This document shows positions 9,006 through 17,679 of a stretch of 64,000 nucleotides of DNA, piece by piece; position 1 is the stretch's first letter; each line of letters starts with the position of its first letter. Source of the stretch: an uncultured Bacteroidota bacterium (GTDB taxonomy: Bacteria > Bacteroidota > Bacteroidia > Chitinophagales > LD1). The DNA lies in NCBI GenBank assembly GCA_937894725.1, contig CALAYL010000004.1, positions 1 through 64,000 of the forward strand, in the 5' to 3' direction. The notes beneath the pieces are model-generated. The model worked only from the letters and a program-made list of their open reading frames with translations. It searched no databases and was not told the origin of the DNA. Position numbers and translations under genes: made by a program.

Positions 9006-9731
9006 TTGCGATTTACGACTATATCTTTTTTGCTTTTTGTAGCCTTTTTTTTAGGCGATAATATTGTGTCAAATGCCCAATCTGTAACACTTACAGGCAA
9101 AGTACTTGATGGCGTTAATAAGCGTCCAGTGAGTGGAGTAAGTGTGATTGTAGCCAATCAAAATGTATCGTACATGACTGATGGGCAAGGACGGTTTTCT
9201 CTTTCTTGTCAAAAGTCAGATACGCTATTTCTCTTTCTCCCTGGGTATAAAACTACTCGATTTTCTGTGGCAGATAGTGCTTCACAAAACAGCTATTATC
9301 TTACTTTGTATTTTAATCCGCTTACGGCTACTACATCTCAGCCAGTGATAGTAAAACCCAAACGAACATTAGAAGAAATTGAAGAGGATAGACGAAAGTT
9401 AGGCTCCGTACCTCGAGAACTAATGAAGCCTGAAATCACCTTCAACTCCCCTATCACAGCCCTTTATGACCTTTTGAGCCATAGAGCAAAAGAGCGAAAC
9501 AAGCTACGTGGCCAGTATCTAGAAGATGAGCGAAGACGTATTTATAAAGAGTTATTCGACTATTTCAAAGAAAAACAACTCATTGATATTCCTGAAGATG
9601 AGTACGACTCTTTTATCGACTATATGGGACTTCCAATCGAATTTTTACAACAAAGTTCAGACTATGAAATCACCAAAACTCTTTTGGATTATTACAAGCG
9701 ATTTGGGGTGAGTAGAGGATTTATAAAATAG
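9006..9731 (+). CDS. Exported protein with carboxypeptidase-regulatory-like domain
   Basis: A 241-residue protein with a signal peptide (cleavage near SNAQ, residue 25). Residues 28-110 match the carboxypeptidase D regulatory-like beta-sandwich typical of Bacteroidota: TLTGKVLDGVNKRPVSGVSV, then a TDGQGRFSL turn. This domain often sits at the N terminus of SusC/TonB-dependent receptors; here there is no receptor barrel, only a charged helical tail of about 125 residues. The start is a TTG at 9006, since no suitable ATG gives the signal peptide. The function is unknown, probably periplasmic or outer-membrane associated. Confidence 0.75.
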   Translation: MRFTTISFLLFVAFFLGDNIVSNAQSVTLTGKVLDGVNKRPVSGVSVIVANQNVSYMTDGQGRFSLSCQKSDTLFLFLPGYKTTRFSVADSASQNSYYLTLYFNPLTATTSQPVIVKPKRTLEEIEEDRRKLGSVPRELMKPEITFNSPITALYDLLSHRAKERNKLRGQYLEDERRRIYKELFDYFKEKQLIDIPEDEYDSFIDYMGLPIEFLQQSSDYEITKTLLDYYKRFGVSRGFIK

Positions 9732-9737
9732 CGTCAC

Positions 9738-10070
9738 TCAATCAATTTTCACTACAGATATATTGGGCAACAGAGTAGGATAACAGCAACCAAAGATAGC
9801 TGTATCACCTGTTTCATAAAATTGAATATGGAGCACCGTATCTTTTGTGACGATACTCGGCAAATTTTGGGGATGATAACTATGCTTTCGCTCCAACATT
9901 CGATTCTGTGAATCAAAAACACCTGTACTCACCATCCAATACTCGCCTTCTTCAAATCCAAACATATGTTCGAATGCTACTTTTGCTTTTTGGATAGTTG
10001 GCGATTTCTCCTTTTTGCAAGCTGAAAAAAGGAATGTAATCATCAGTAAAGGAGTAATATATTTTTTCAT
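9738..10070 (-). CDS. Small lipoprotein of unknown function
   Basis: A 110-residue protein with a lipobox (TFLFSAC, Cys17) followed by Lys-Lys-Glu-Lys. The mature domain of about 90 residues appears beta-rich and has no motif I recognise. It is convergent with the preceding exported protein, leaving 6 bp between the stops. Confidence 0.65.
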   Translation of the reverse strand: MKKYITPLLMITFLFSACKKEKSPTIQKAKVAFEHMFGFEEGEYWMVSTGVFDSQNRMLERKHSYHPQNLPSIVTKDTVLHIQFYETGDTAIFGCCYPTLLPNISVVKID

Positions 10071-10127
10071 TATGTCTATTTCTATTCTAAACGTTAATTA
10101 TAAAAATTATTGCCTTGTATCATAAAC

Positions 10128-10155
10128 AAAAAAAAGCCACCTTTCGGTGGCTTTT
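10128..10155 (-). terminator. Terminator of the lamin-tail protein gene
   Basis: Stem GCCACC/GGTGGC (10136-10141 and 10146-10151) with a 4-nt loop is extended by A/T pairs and followed on the minus strand by eight T. It lies 25 bases after the stop of the gene ending at 10180. Confidence 0.85.
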
Positions 10156-10179
10156 AATACGATGATTAGTCACATTGTA

Positions 10180-11985
10180 TTATTTGATAACTTCGAGCTT
10201 AAATTTGCCTTTAGTATCACCAGCTTTAAGGTACCCAATATATGAACCATTAGCGAGGTCTGTATCTAGCTTTATGGTATTATTTACTACTGCTTTAGTA
10301 CCAGAATAAACTAAACTTCCTAATAAGTTATACACTTTTACATCAGCATTGTCGCTATTTAGATTTACCAAAAGATTAACTGCGCCTGTGCTTGGATTTG
10401 GATAAACTGCTACTGAGGTGTTGTTTACTTCGTCTATGTTGTTATATCTTATTATGTCTGCTGCATAACGAGGGTTAAGTTGATAAAAACTCAAACATGA
10501 AGGATTGCAGCTATCGTATTGAGAAACCCATCCGATCACGTCAAAATTTCCTACTGGTGCTGGAGTGCCAAATGCCGTAGTCAAACTATCGATTCTCACA
10601 CGGTATGTAGTACCTCCTTTAGCAGCAGTAAATGTAAATCCAGAACCTGCATTTGTCCATTGTGATGGTGTAGGCATAGTACAGTTATTGATGCGGATTA
10701 GTTGAGCTTCGTTTTGCTCTGCCATAGGAGTACTGAGCACAGTTGGAGCTTGAAGACCAGAAGTGCCCACTTTGTACAATGTATCCAAAAATGACATCTG
10801 AGTCATACCAAAGTACTGATCTACTTTGCCTTGCAAAACTACAGAATCACCTTCATTTACGGTATAGCCAAATGTTTTCACGGGAGAATATACTTGAATC
10901 CAACCAGTATGGTCAGCTATAATAAACTGAAATCCTGGTGCTCTCTTTGTACTAACGCCATATACAACTCCACTTGTTCTACATCTCACGCCCAAAGAGT
11001 CAGCTATTCCGTCTGCATCATACCCTTTCAATTTGTTGATTGTGTAGAAAGGAATTCCAGCTGGTGGAGCTACTACGCTATCATTAGCCGCGATAGAAAG
11101 TGTAAATAGGGTATCTGCTGTTTTAGTAACATTTGCCGAAATATTGCTCAAAGCAAAAACGAAGTTTTCAACTCCTTCAATGTCCGTATCGTCAGTGATT
11201 GTAACTGGCACATTTACCACAGACACATTAGGAGCAAAGCTGATGCTGGCTGTGGTGTAATTGCCAATGTCTGTAAGCGTAGCAGCCACAGGATTACTTG
11301 ATTTAAATACTACCGATGCAGTGATTGTGCTCGCATGAGTAGGCTGATTTAGGGCTACTTGAATATTGTAAGTGCCAGATGTTTCGCCCACCGTTACAGC
11401 ATTTCCTACAAACTGGATAGTCGTATCCAAAGCAGCAGGACAAGTAGCCGACATAGTATGTGCGCCTAGACTTTCTACATCAGTAGCATTTACGATCCAT
11501 TCTGTAGCACCTACTGCCCATACTTTATTTCCTTGAGAAATGGTGGGTTTGCGAACTAATGAGGTATTTCTAAGAAACGCGGTGTCAGTTACATTATCAC
11601 CCCATATGCCTACAGCATCTAGTGTATCTGTTCCTTTTACAAGAATAATCGGATCATCTCCGTTAAACCCTAAAACAGCATTGCCTGTAGCTGTGTCTGC
11701 CTTACTTAAAAATGTTGCATTTGCTTGTGAACCAACAATTACAAACGTACTTTTACTTCCAATTATACCATCCAATGCGAAAGTATAAATTTGATGCGTA
11801 GTGCCGCTGTTGTATTGCATCAAGTAGTAACCATTAAGATTGATAGGCAAATTTGTAGGATTGTATAATTCTATTGCCTTATTAAAGCTAGAACCCTCTA
11901 TATACTCAGATATAAAAAGTCCACATTGACCGAAAGTAGCCACTGTAAAAAGTAAGGCAGCTAGTAAAGAGGAGATTTTTTTCAT
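10180..11985 (-). CDS. Secreted multidomain protein: lamin-tail, Calx-beta, OB-fold, T9SS sorting domain
   Basis: The 601-residue protein has a signal peptide (cleavage near TFGQ). Domains in order: a lamin-tail-like domain from about 23 to 155 (FISEYIEGSSFNKAIELYNP); a Calx-beta-like domain from about 190 to 300, ending with ITDDTDIEGVENFVFAL; an OB-fold-like region from about 310 to 500 of the sort found beside secreted nucleases; and a T9SS type A sorting domain from about 520 (VAVYPNPSTG) to the end. It should be exported by Sec, carried across the outer membrane by T9SS and anchored or released. Catalytic residues are not visible. It is next to a secreted endonuclease I gene on the same strand, which suggests a role with extracellular DNA. 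Confidence 0.82.
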   Translation of the reverse strand: MKKISSLLAALLFTVATFGQCGLFISEYIEGSSFNKAIELYNPTNLPINLNGYYLMQYNSGTTHQIYTFALDGIIGSKSTFVIVGSQANATFLSKADTATGNAVLGFNGDDPIILVKGTDTLDAVGIWGDNVTDTAFLRNTSLVRKPTISQGNKVWAVGATEWIVNATDVESLGAHTMSATCPAALDTTIQFVGNAVTVGETSGTYNIQVALNQPTHASTITASVVFKSSNPVAATLTDIGNYTTASISFAPNVSVVNVPVTITDDTDIEGVENFVFALSNISANVTKTADTLFTLSIAANDSVVAPPAGIPFYTINKLKGYDADGIADSLGVRCRTSGVVYGVSTKRAPGFQFIIADHTGWIQVYSPVKTFGYTVNEGDSVVLQGKVDQYFGMTQMSFLDTLYKVGTSGLQAPTVLSTPMAEQNEAQLIRINNCTMPTPSQWTNAGSGFTFTAAKGGTTYRVRIDSLTTAFGTPAPVGNFDVIGWVSQYDSCNPSCLSFYQLNPRYAADIIRYNNIDEVNNTSVAVYPNPSTGAVNLLVNLNSDNADVKVYNLLGSLVYSGTKAVVNNTIKLDTDLANGSYIGYLKAGDTKGKFKLEVIK

Positions 11986-12068
11986 AATTAACGTATTTAT
12001 TTAGTTAGCGCAAAATTAGCTAAAATAATTGTATAGAATGTAATGCGAAGCTAAAATGTGGAAAAAAC

Positions 12069-13484
12069 CTACCTATTGAAGTAGGGTATTTTTACACTTG
12101 CATGGCCATTTTGAGTTTGCACAGTCAGTATATATATACCAGTAGGTATATTTACCATAGGAACATCAATAGTTTTCGTACCACTTTCTGCTGTTATATT
12201 TTGTTGATAAACTACTCTTCCTGTCAAATCAAGTAAAAAAAGACGTTTTGATGACTCTTGAATATCAAAACTCAGATTCAATGTGGCCGTAGTAGCGTCT
12301 TTCCATCTAAAATCGAGCAATTCCTTTTCTAACTCTTCTACTCCACTCACGCATGATTTACTGGTTATATTTCTAAAGTTTATGCAATCTACCCAGCTTG
12401 GATTATCGATAAATGGGTTTCGATTATATTGAATAGAATAAATGTATTCATTTTTGGTGCGTTCTAGCTTAGAAGGTGGGTAAGTAGCATTCCATGTTTT
12501 CAGTACGGCTTCATTTTGCTGAAGTGCAAGACCAGAAAGATTATCGAGTCCCCAAGTACCTGATTGTCCATTATAAGAAACCATTTGGTTCATCATATTT
12601 CGGGCTACATGTCCTTTAAACTCATCTTGAGGTTCGGCTACCGTGATATTGTTGGCATCTTTCCCTATCTTAAAGTTTCCAAAAGTGTATGTAGGAGTCA
12701 CTACTACTCCATAAGGCAAGTTGGATCGTTTAAAGTTTGCTTCGTTGTATATCGTGACTAATAGATTAAAAAAATCTGCGCCATCATTGTTATTAGTGTT
12801 GCCTCCAGTCAGCATCCAACTGCGAGGAAGGCAATGCTCTTTTGAATACAATCCTGCTCCACTACCAAAGGTAATCGGGAATGGATACACGGTCTTTACT
12901 CCGCTATACGCACAAAAAGAAGTCACATTTCCGCCTGTGGTATCGCGCTCCCAAATAGCAGGCACAATGTTGTATTTATAGCTTTCATAAGATACAAAGG
13001 TATGATTATTGATAAGCGTAGTGAGTTGTGAAAGGAAATTTGGCACACTAGGATTTAGCCCTTGGTAATATCCATAAGCATTCATGGAAGGTGTAGCCAA
13101 TGTACCAATAAGGGGATTTGATTGCTTATAATTTGTATTGTTTCCTACTCGATTGTAGGCAAATATAGTATAGGTATAGATCGTATTTTCAACCAACTCT
13201 CTTACAAAAAAACTATCTTTCTTTTCTATCGATACTACTTTGCCATTGCCTAGCCACTGGCCTTTTTGATAAACAGTGCCATCTATAGGAACTCCTGTAA
13301 AACTACCCTCTGAACGAAAAACCAAAAAACTATCGGCTGTAGATCGTGTAAACGCAATATCCGCTTGCCAATGGCGCAGGTTTCGCACTCGAAAATTGGT
13401 TGGGTTTGCGGCTGGTTCGGTTTGAGCAAATAGCAAAGTGCTTGTAAAAAGCGAAAATGCAAGAGCGATTTTATGAAGTTGCAT
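12069..13484 (-). CDS. Secreted endonuclease I family nuclease with T9SS-type C terminus
   Basis: A 471-residue protein with a signal peptide (cleavage near LFAQ) and a fibronectin-III-like N-terminal domain (about 25-130). A nuclease domain of the EndA/NucM endonuclease I family follows (about 135-375). Its signatures are KEHCLPRSWM with the expected catalytic His, DGADFFNLLVTIYNEANFKRSNLPYG, and DEFKGHVARNMMNQM. The last 80 residues form a sorting-domain-like sandwich (LDLTGRVVYQQN ... GIYILTVQT) without a YPNP motif. It likely degrades extracellular DNA or RNA. Its first 14 bases overlap the end of the phosphatase gene upstream. Confidence 0.88.
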   Translation of the reverse strand: MQLHKIALAFSLFTSTLLFAQTEPAANPTNFRVRNLRHWQADIAFTRSTADSFLVFRSEGSFTGVPIDGTVYQKGQWLGNGKVVSIEKKDSFFVRELVENTIYTYTIFAYNRVGNNTNYKQSNPLIGTLATPSMNAYGYYQGLNPSVPNFLSQLTTLINNHTFVSYESYKYNIVPAIWERDTTGGNVTSFCAYSGVKTVYPFPITFGSGAGLYSKEHCLPRSWMLTGGNTNNNDGADFFNLLVTIYNEANFKRSNLPYGVVVTPTYTFGNFKIGKDANNITVAEPQDEFKGHVARNMMNQMVSYNGQSGTWGLDNLSGLALQQNEAVLKTWNATYPPSKLERTKNEYIYSIQYNRNPFIDNPSWVDCINFRNITSKSCVSGVEELEKELLDFRWKDATTATLNLSFDIQESSKRLFLLDLTGRVVYQQNITAESGTKTIDVPMVNIPTGIYILTVQTQNGHASVKIPYFNR

Positions 13485-14106
13485 GAAGGTGTTGTTGGTG
13501 ATTATGTAGTTCTATTTTAAATGTCTTGTCTGAAAACATGATTACTTTATAGAGTGTGAGATTGGCATGTTCAAAATCTTTCATTTTTGAAAGAGGCGTA
13601 TCCGTAAGTGTACACATCAATACGCGCATGGCTCTACCGTGCATACAGACTAAAATTTTCGATTCTTTGGACTTTTTTATTTCATCTATAAATGGCTGCT
13701 GGCGAGCTTGCACATCGAGCGGGCTCTCTCCGTCATTAGCTTTGGCGGCATAGTCGCCATTTTCCCATTTTTCGAGTAGCGATAAAAAAAGTCCGCTTCC
13801 TTCCATCACATCCGCAATGCCTTCCATATCGCCCCAGCTTATTTCATCGAGTGCGGGCGTGATACGATGCGATATTCCCTTTTCTACAAAAGCATTTACC
13901 GTTTGCTGTGCACGGAGCAGCGTAGATGTATATACCACATCAAAAGGCTCAGAGCTATATGCGTCAAAAAAAAGTTGTGCTTGTAGTTGCCCAGTTTCGT
14001 TCAATGGGAGATTAACTCCTTTACCTTGCACTATCCCTTTTTTGTTATGTTCAGTTTGTCCGTGACGGATAAAATAAATTTCTTTTTCAATGGGTAACTT
14101 GTGCAT
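13471..14106 (-). CDS. Histidine phosphatase superfamily protein (phosphoglycerate mutase-like)
   Basis: The RHG motif with the phosphoryl-accepting His is at residues 14-16 (FIRHGQTEHN). The second half has the EISWGDMEG acid motif and a second His in ILVCMHGRAMRVL. The length of 211 residues fits broad-specificity phosphatases as well as cofactor-dependent phosphoglycerate mutase, and the substrate is not determined. The gene overlaps the nuclease start by 14 bp and is divergent from menF. Confidence 0.88.
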   Translation of the reverse strand: MHKLPIEKEIYFIRHGQTEHNKKGIVQGKGVNLPLNETGQLQAQLFFDAYSSEPFDVVYTSTLLRAQQTVNAFVEKGISHRITPALDEISWGDMEGIADVMEGSGLFLSLLEKWENGDYAAKANDGESPLDVQARQQPFIDEIKKSKESKILVCMHGRAMRVLMCTLTDTPLSKMKDFEHANLTLYKVIMFSDKTFKIELHNHQQHLHATS

Positions 14107-14138
14107 CTAGTAAAAAAACAGTTAGTTTGAATACGAAT

Positions 14139-15143
14139 ATGGAAAATAAAAACAACAATATACCAAAGGCCCTTGAAAAAAAGGCGGCTATGGTGATTTA
14201 TCGTTTTCCAAATAAACAAAAAATATACTTTCTAAAAGGTGAAGCTCAATTGGTTACTACATTTGAGGATATTGACGATGGATTTGTGGTACAAAGCTTT
14301 GACAACAAAAAAAAGTTTGTAATCACCAAAGCGAAAATCGACCTTGACTTTGAAAATCTCAGATCGACTTCTATAACCAACTCTACCCAATCGCAGTTTG
14401 CCGACTTTGTTACCAAAATTAAAAAAGCAATCACAGACAAAACACTCGAAAAAGTAGTAGCCGCCAGAGTATATGCGCAAAAAAAACCTACTATTTTCCA
14501 CCCACTCGACTTTTTTAAACAAGTACTTTCGTATAAGGAAGCCTTTGTTTCATTCGTGTTTATCGAAGGTGAAGCCTGCTGGATTGGCGCTACTCCAGAG
14601 CTCCTGCTCAAAACCACCGACAAAAATATAGAAACGTATTCGTTGGCTGGTACACTGCGAGAGCGACTTGATTTCAGTGCCAAGGAAATCGAAGAACAAG
14701 ATATTGTAACACGCTATATCACTTCGCTTTTAGCCACACTACCCTCGCTCAAAAAATCAACCTTGCAGTCTAAAATTATAGCCAATGGCTCACTCAATCA
14801 TCTTTTGACCATCATCAAAGCGCGTAAAAAAAAGAAAATCCATTGGTCATCGCTGGCTAATAAGCTACACCCCACTCCTGCTGTGGGCGGTTTTGAAAAA
14901 GAAAAAGCCATTCAATTCATCCATCAAAATGAGCAGTTTGAAAGGCGATTTTTTAGTGGATTTTTGGGCGAAATAAAAAAAGGTAATGCCAAACTTTTTG
15001 TCAATCTGCGCTGTGTCGAAATCACCCAATCCCAATTGCTCTTCTATGCAGGATGTGGTATCACGGCCGACTCAGACATCAAAAAGGAATGGCAAGAAAC
15101 CAATCATAAAATGGATGTACTCCGTAAGTTTTTAAAAAAATAG
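14139..15143 (+). CDS. menF: Isochorismate synthase (chorismate-binding enzyme)
   Basis: Converts chorismate to isochorismate, the first step of menaquinone synthesis. The chorismate-binding signatures are present in order: WIGATPELLL, YSLAGTLRER, KLHPTPAVGGFEKEKA, the FSGFLGEI region, NLRCVEI, and YAGCGITADSDIKKEWQET. At 334 residues it lacks most of the long N-terminal domain of E. coli MenF, as is common in this phylum. I choose the ATG at 14139; a TTG four codons upstream is possible. menA lies 6 kb away, but other men genes are not here. A siderophore-type isochorismate synthase is the alternative. Confidence 0.88.
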   Translation: MENKNNNIPKALEKKAAMVIYRFPNKQKIYFLKGEAQLVTTFEDIDDGFVVQSFDNKKKFVITKAKIDLDFENLRSTSITNSTQSQFADFVTKIKKAITDKTLEKVVAARVYAQKKPTIFHPLDFFKQVLSYKEAFVSFVFIEGEACWIGATPELLLKTTDKNIETYSLAGTLRERLDFSAKEIEEQDIVTRYITSLLATLPSLKKSTLQSKIIANGSLNHLLTIIKARKKKKIHWSSLANKLHPTPAVGGFEKEKAIQFIHQNEQFERRFFSGFLGEIKKGNAKLFVNLRCVEITQSQLLFYAGCGITADSDIKKEWQETNHKMDVLRKFLKK

Positions 15144-15144
15144 C

Positions 15145-16602
15145 ATGAAAAAAATAGTCGTCTTTTTAGGCGTTGCACTGGTATTGCTCTTGGCGGTATT
15201 GCTTATCAATACTTACACCACTCCATCCAAGCAACTCAAAACCACCGGCAAACGAATAGACTACCCACTCGACAATGCTGCCATAGCTAGATTGCAATCA
15301 GCTATTCGCATCAAAACCATATCGTACGATGATCGATCAAAAACAGATACCACCTCGTTTTTAGCGCTACATACCTTAATCGACAGTGCTTTTCCATTAG
15401 TAAAACAGCAACTCGAAAAAACAGTCATCAATAAATTTTCGTTAATCTATAAATGGAAAGGTAAAAACCCCACAGAAAACCCATCGACACTCTATGCCCA
15501 TCTCGATGTAGTGCCTGTCGAATCTGTTAATCGCTCAGCGTGGCTACACGACCCTTGGGCGGGCGATATAGCAGATAGTTTTATATGGGGGCGAGGAACG
15601 CTCGATGACAAGTCGAGTGCTTTTGCGATATTAGAAGCTGCGGAATCGCTATTGGCACAACAAATAGCTCCGACCAATGACGTTTATTTTGTATTTGGAC
15701 ATGATGAAGAAGTAGGCGGAGAAGATGGCGCTGGCGCAGTAGCCGATTTTTTTAGAAAAAATGGGGTCAAAACTCAACTGCACCTCGATGAAGGAGGTAT
15801 GTGTACCAGCGGCATGGTACCTTTTATTGATAAACCGATGATTTTGATTGGCACTGCCGAAAAAGGCTACATGACGGTAGATGTGAAAGTAAAAATCAAG
15901 GGCGGTCACTCTAGCAAGCCAGAGAAAGAAACCGCCACAGGAGTTTTGATTAGGGCGTTGGCAAAAATAGAGCAGTACAAATTTCCAAAAGAATTGTCGC
16001 CTTCGGTAGCTGACTTTGTGGACTATGCTGGCCCCGAAATGAGTATGCCCTTTAAGGTGATTTTTACGAATAAATGGCTATTTAGGCCCTTGATTTTGTC
16101 CGAGTATGAAAAAGTAGGAGGCGATGGCAATGCCCTGATTAGAACTACAGCCGCTATCACGCTTTTTGATGCAGGAGTCAAAGAAAATCTTATCCCTTCA
16201 GAAGCGAACGCTACGGTCAATTTTAGATTAATGACGGGTCATACGGGCAAAGAAGTGCTGGCTGAAATAAAAAAAATAGTCAATGATGATAGAGTTAAAA
16301 TCACCCCTCGTGGCAATACGATGGAGCCATCTCCTATCACAGCTACCAGCTCAAAAGGCTTCAAAACAACCCAACAAATTTGCGCAGAGGTGTTTCCCGA
16401 TGCAGCAGTGAGTCCATTTTTGATGATTGGCGCTACAGACTCTAAGCATTTTGAAGACATAGCAGCAGCCTTGATACGCTGTTTGCCGCTGCGTATGAAC
16501 AAAGACCAACTCCACTCGATACATGGTGTAAACGAAAAAATTAAAATGGCTGATTATATGGAGATGATCGTCTTTTATAAAAATATGATAAGTAAACTTT
16601 GA
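15145..16602 (+). CDS. M20 family metallopeptidase
   Basis: A dizinc peptidase of the carboxypeptidase S / dipeptidase type. The N-terminal hydrophobic segment (residues 4-23) looks like a membrane anchor or uncleaved signal. Metal and catalytic motifs seen: YAHLDVVPV (His, Asp), GRGTLDDKS (Asp), GHDEEVGGEDGAG (Glu-Glu), HLDEGG, and DSKHF (His) near the C terminus. The dimerisation domain sits in between (about 245-390). 485 residues is normal for this subgroup. It begins 1 bp after menF, so it is likely co-transcribed, although a functional link is not evident. Confidence 0.9.
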   Translation: MKKIVVFLGVALVLLLAVLLINTYTTPSKQLKTTGKRIDYPLDNAAIARLQSAIRIKTISYDDRSKTDTTSFLALHTLIDSAFPLVKQQLEKTVINKFSLIYKWKGKNPTENPSTLYAHLDVVPVESVNRSAWLHDPWAGDIADSFIWGRGTLDDKSSAFAILEAAESLLAQQIAPTNDVYFVFGHDEEVGGEDGAGAVADFFRKNGVKTQLHLDEGGMCTSGMVPFIDKPMILIGTAEKGYMTVDVKVKIKGGHSSKPEKETATGVLIRALAKIEQYKFPKELSPSVADFVDYAGPEMSMPFKVIFTNKWLFRPLILSEYEKVGGDGNALIRTTAAITLFDAGVKENLIPSEANATVNFRLMTGHTGKEVLAEIKKIVNDDRVKITPRGNTMEPSPITATSSKGFKTTQQICAEVFPDAAVSPFLMIGATDSKHFEDIAAALIRCLPLRMNKDQLHSIHGVNEKIKMADYMEMIVFYKNMISKL

Positions 16603-16655
16603 TTCGGTTGTCGATTTCAAAAAAAGATGCATCTTCGCTCTAAATAAAACTACTC

Positions 16656-16961
16656 ATGGAAAACCAAGAAAATAATCAAATCAATATCGAATTGCCCGAA
16701 GAAATAGCAGAGGGTATATACTCCAATTTTGCGATTATAGCACATAGCAATCAAGAATTTATTGTGGATTTTGTGCGTATGATGCCAGGTATTCCTAAAG
16801 CAAAAGTGAAATCAAGAATCATATTAAGCCCTCAACATGCTAAACGCTTGGTGAAAGCATTACAAGAGAATGTAAGTAAATTTGAGCAACAGTTTGGGGT
16901 GATAGACGACAACGAAACTATCCCCTACCCTATCGGATTCGGCCCTCCAGCGCAAGCCTAA
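16656..16961 (+). CDS. DUF3467 domain-containing protein
   Basis: A 101-residue soluble protein that matches DUF3467: GIYSNFAIIAHSNQEFIVDF followed by PGIPKAKVKSRIILSPQHAKRL. The family is small, widespread and of unknown function. It stands 53 bp after the M20 peptidase gene. Confidence 0.88.
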   Translation: MENQENNQINIELPEEIAEGIYSNFAIIAHSNQEFIVDFVRMMPGIPKAKVKSRIILSPQHAKRLVKALQENVSKFEQQFGVIDDNETIPYPIGFGPPAQA

Positions 16962-17070
16962 GTTATGCTTAAATACCAATAAACACATGCAGCATTCGTT
17001 CCTCACTCCTGCTGGCGAGTTGGCGTACTATAGTTTGTACTTTATTTTAAAGATCTCTGTGGATAAACTA

Positions 17071-17107
17071 TTATTCTTACGAAATCAGCAAATTTTCATA
17101 AGAATAA
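17071..17107. repeat. Inverted repeat upstream of the cytochrome c gene
   Basis: Nine-base arms (17071-17079 and 17099-17107) continue after one mismatch into GAAA/TTTC, giving 13 pairs of 14 around a 9-nt loop. It is AT-rich and has no T-run on the plus side. It could be a terminator for upstream genes or an operator for the 17188 gene. Confidence 0.5.
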
Positions 17108-17187
17108 AAACAAACTACTGTGTAACATTTATTACACTAAATCTGAATAAAAAAATGAAATCTTGAAATACTTAATTTATTTCTATA

Positions 17188-17679
17188 ATGAAAAAAAATA
17201 TTTCAATTTTATTTATCGGAGTTGTTGTTTTTAATGGATGCAATACTAAACCAGATAACTTAGATAGAAAACTAAATACCGAGCAGAAATTAGAAATTCA
17301 AAACATAAGTCCTATCAATGAAGTAGCAGGCTTAAATAGACTTAAAAACAATTGCTATTCTTGTCACAATCCTAATGCTGTATCACATCACAATATGCTT
17401 GCTCCACCACTTGCAGGCATAAAATACAAGTACAAAAAACTTTACCCTTCCGAAGAATTATTTATTGCTCAAATGACTGACTTTTTGGTTAATCCTACAA
17501 AAGCAAACTCAGTAATGAAAGGGCCTGTAAATAGATTTGGATTAATGCCAAAAACAAATTTGCAGAAAAAACAAATTCAAGAATTGGTCAAGTACATTTA
17601 CAATAATGAGCTTGAGCATCCAAAGTGGTTTGAAGTTCATTTTGATGGAAAGCATAACACGAAATGGAAAGACAGGTGA
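17188..17679 (+). CDS. Cytochrome c lipoprotein
   Basis: A single-haem c-type cytochrome of 163 residues. A lipobox ends at Cys18 (FNGC), which predicts anchoring in the membrane on the periplasmic side. The haem-binding CYSCH is at 56-60, followed by MLAPPLAGIK; Met120 in FGLMPKT is the likely sixth ligand. Such proteins carry electrons between periplasmic partners, and the partner is not evident. The gene overlaps the following M28 peptidase gene, so the two are probably translated from one mRNA. Confidence 0.85.
   Translation: MKKNISILFIGVVVFNGCNTKPDNLDRKLNTEQKLEIQNISPINEVAGLNRLKNNCYSCHNPNAVSHHNMLAPPLAGIKYKYKKLYPSEELFIAQMTDFLVNPTKANSVMKGPVNRFGLMPKTNLQKKQIQELVKYIYNNELEHPKWFEVHFDGKHNTKWKDR

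Noticed and set aside
16962..17187. A small RNA gene
   Set aside because: Only the inverted repeat at 17071-17107 stands out; there is no tRNA-like or known RNA pattern.
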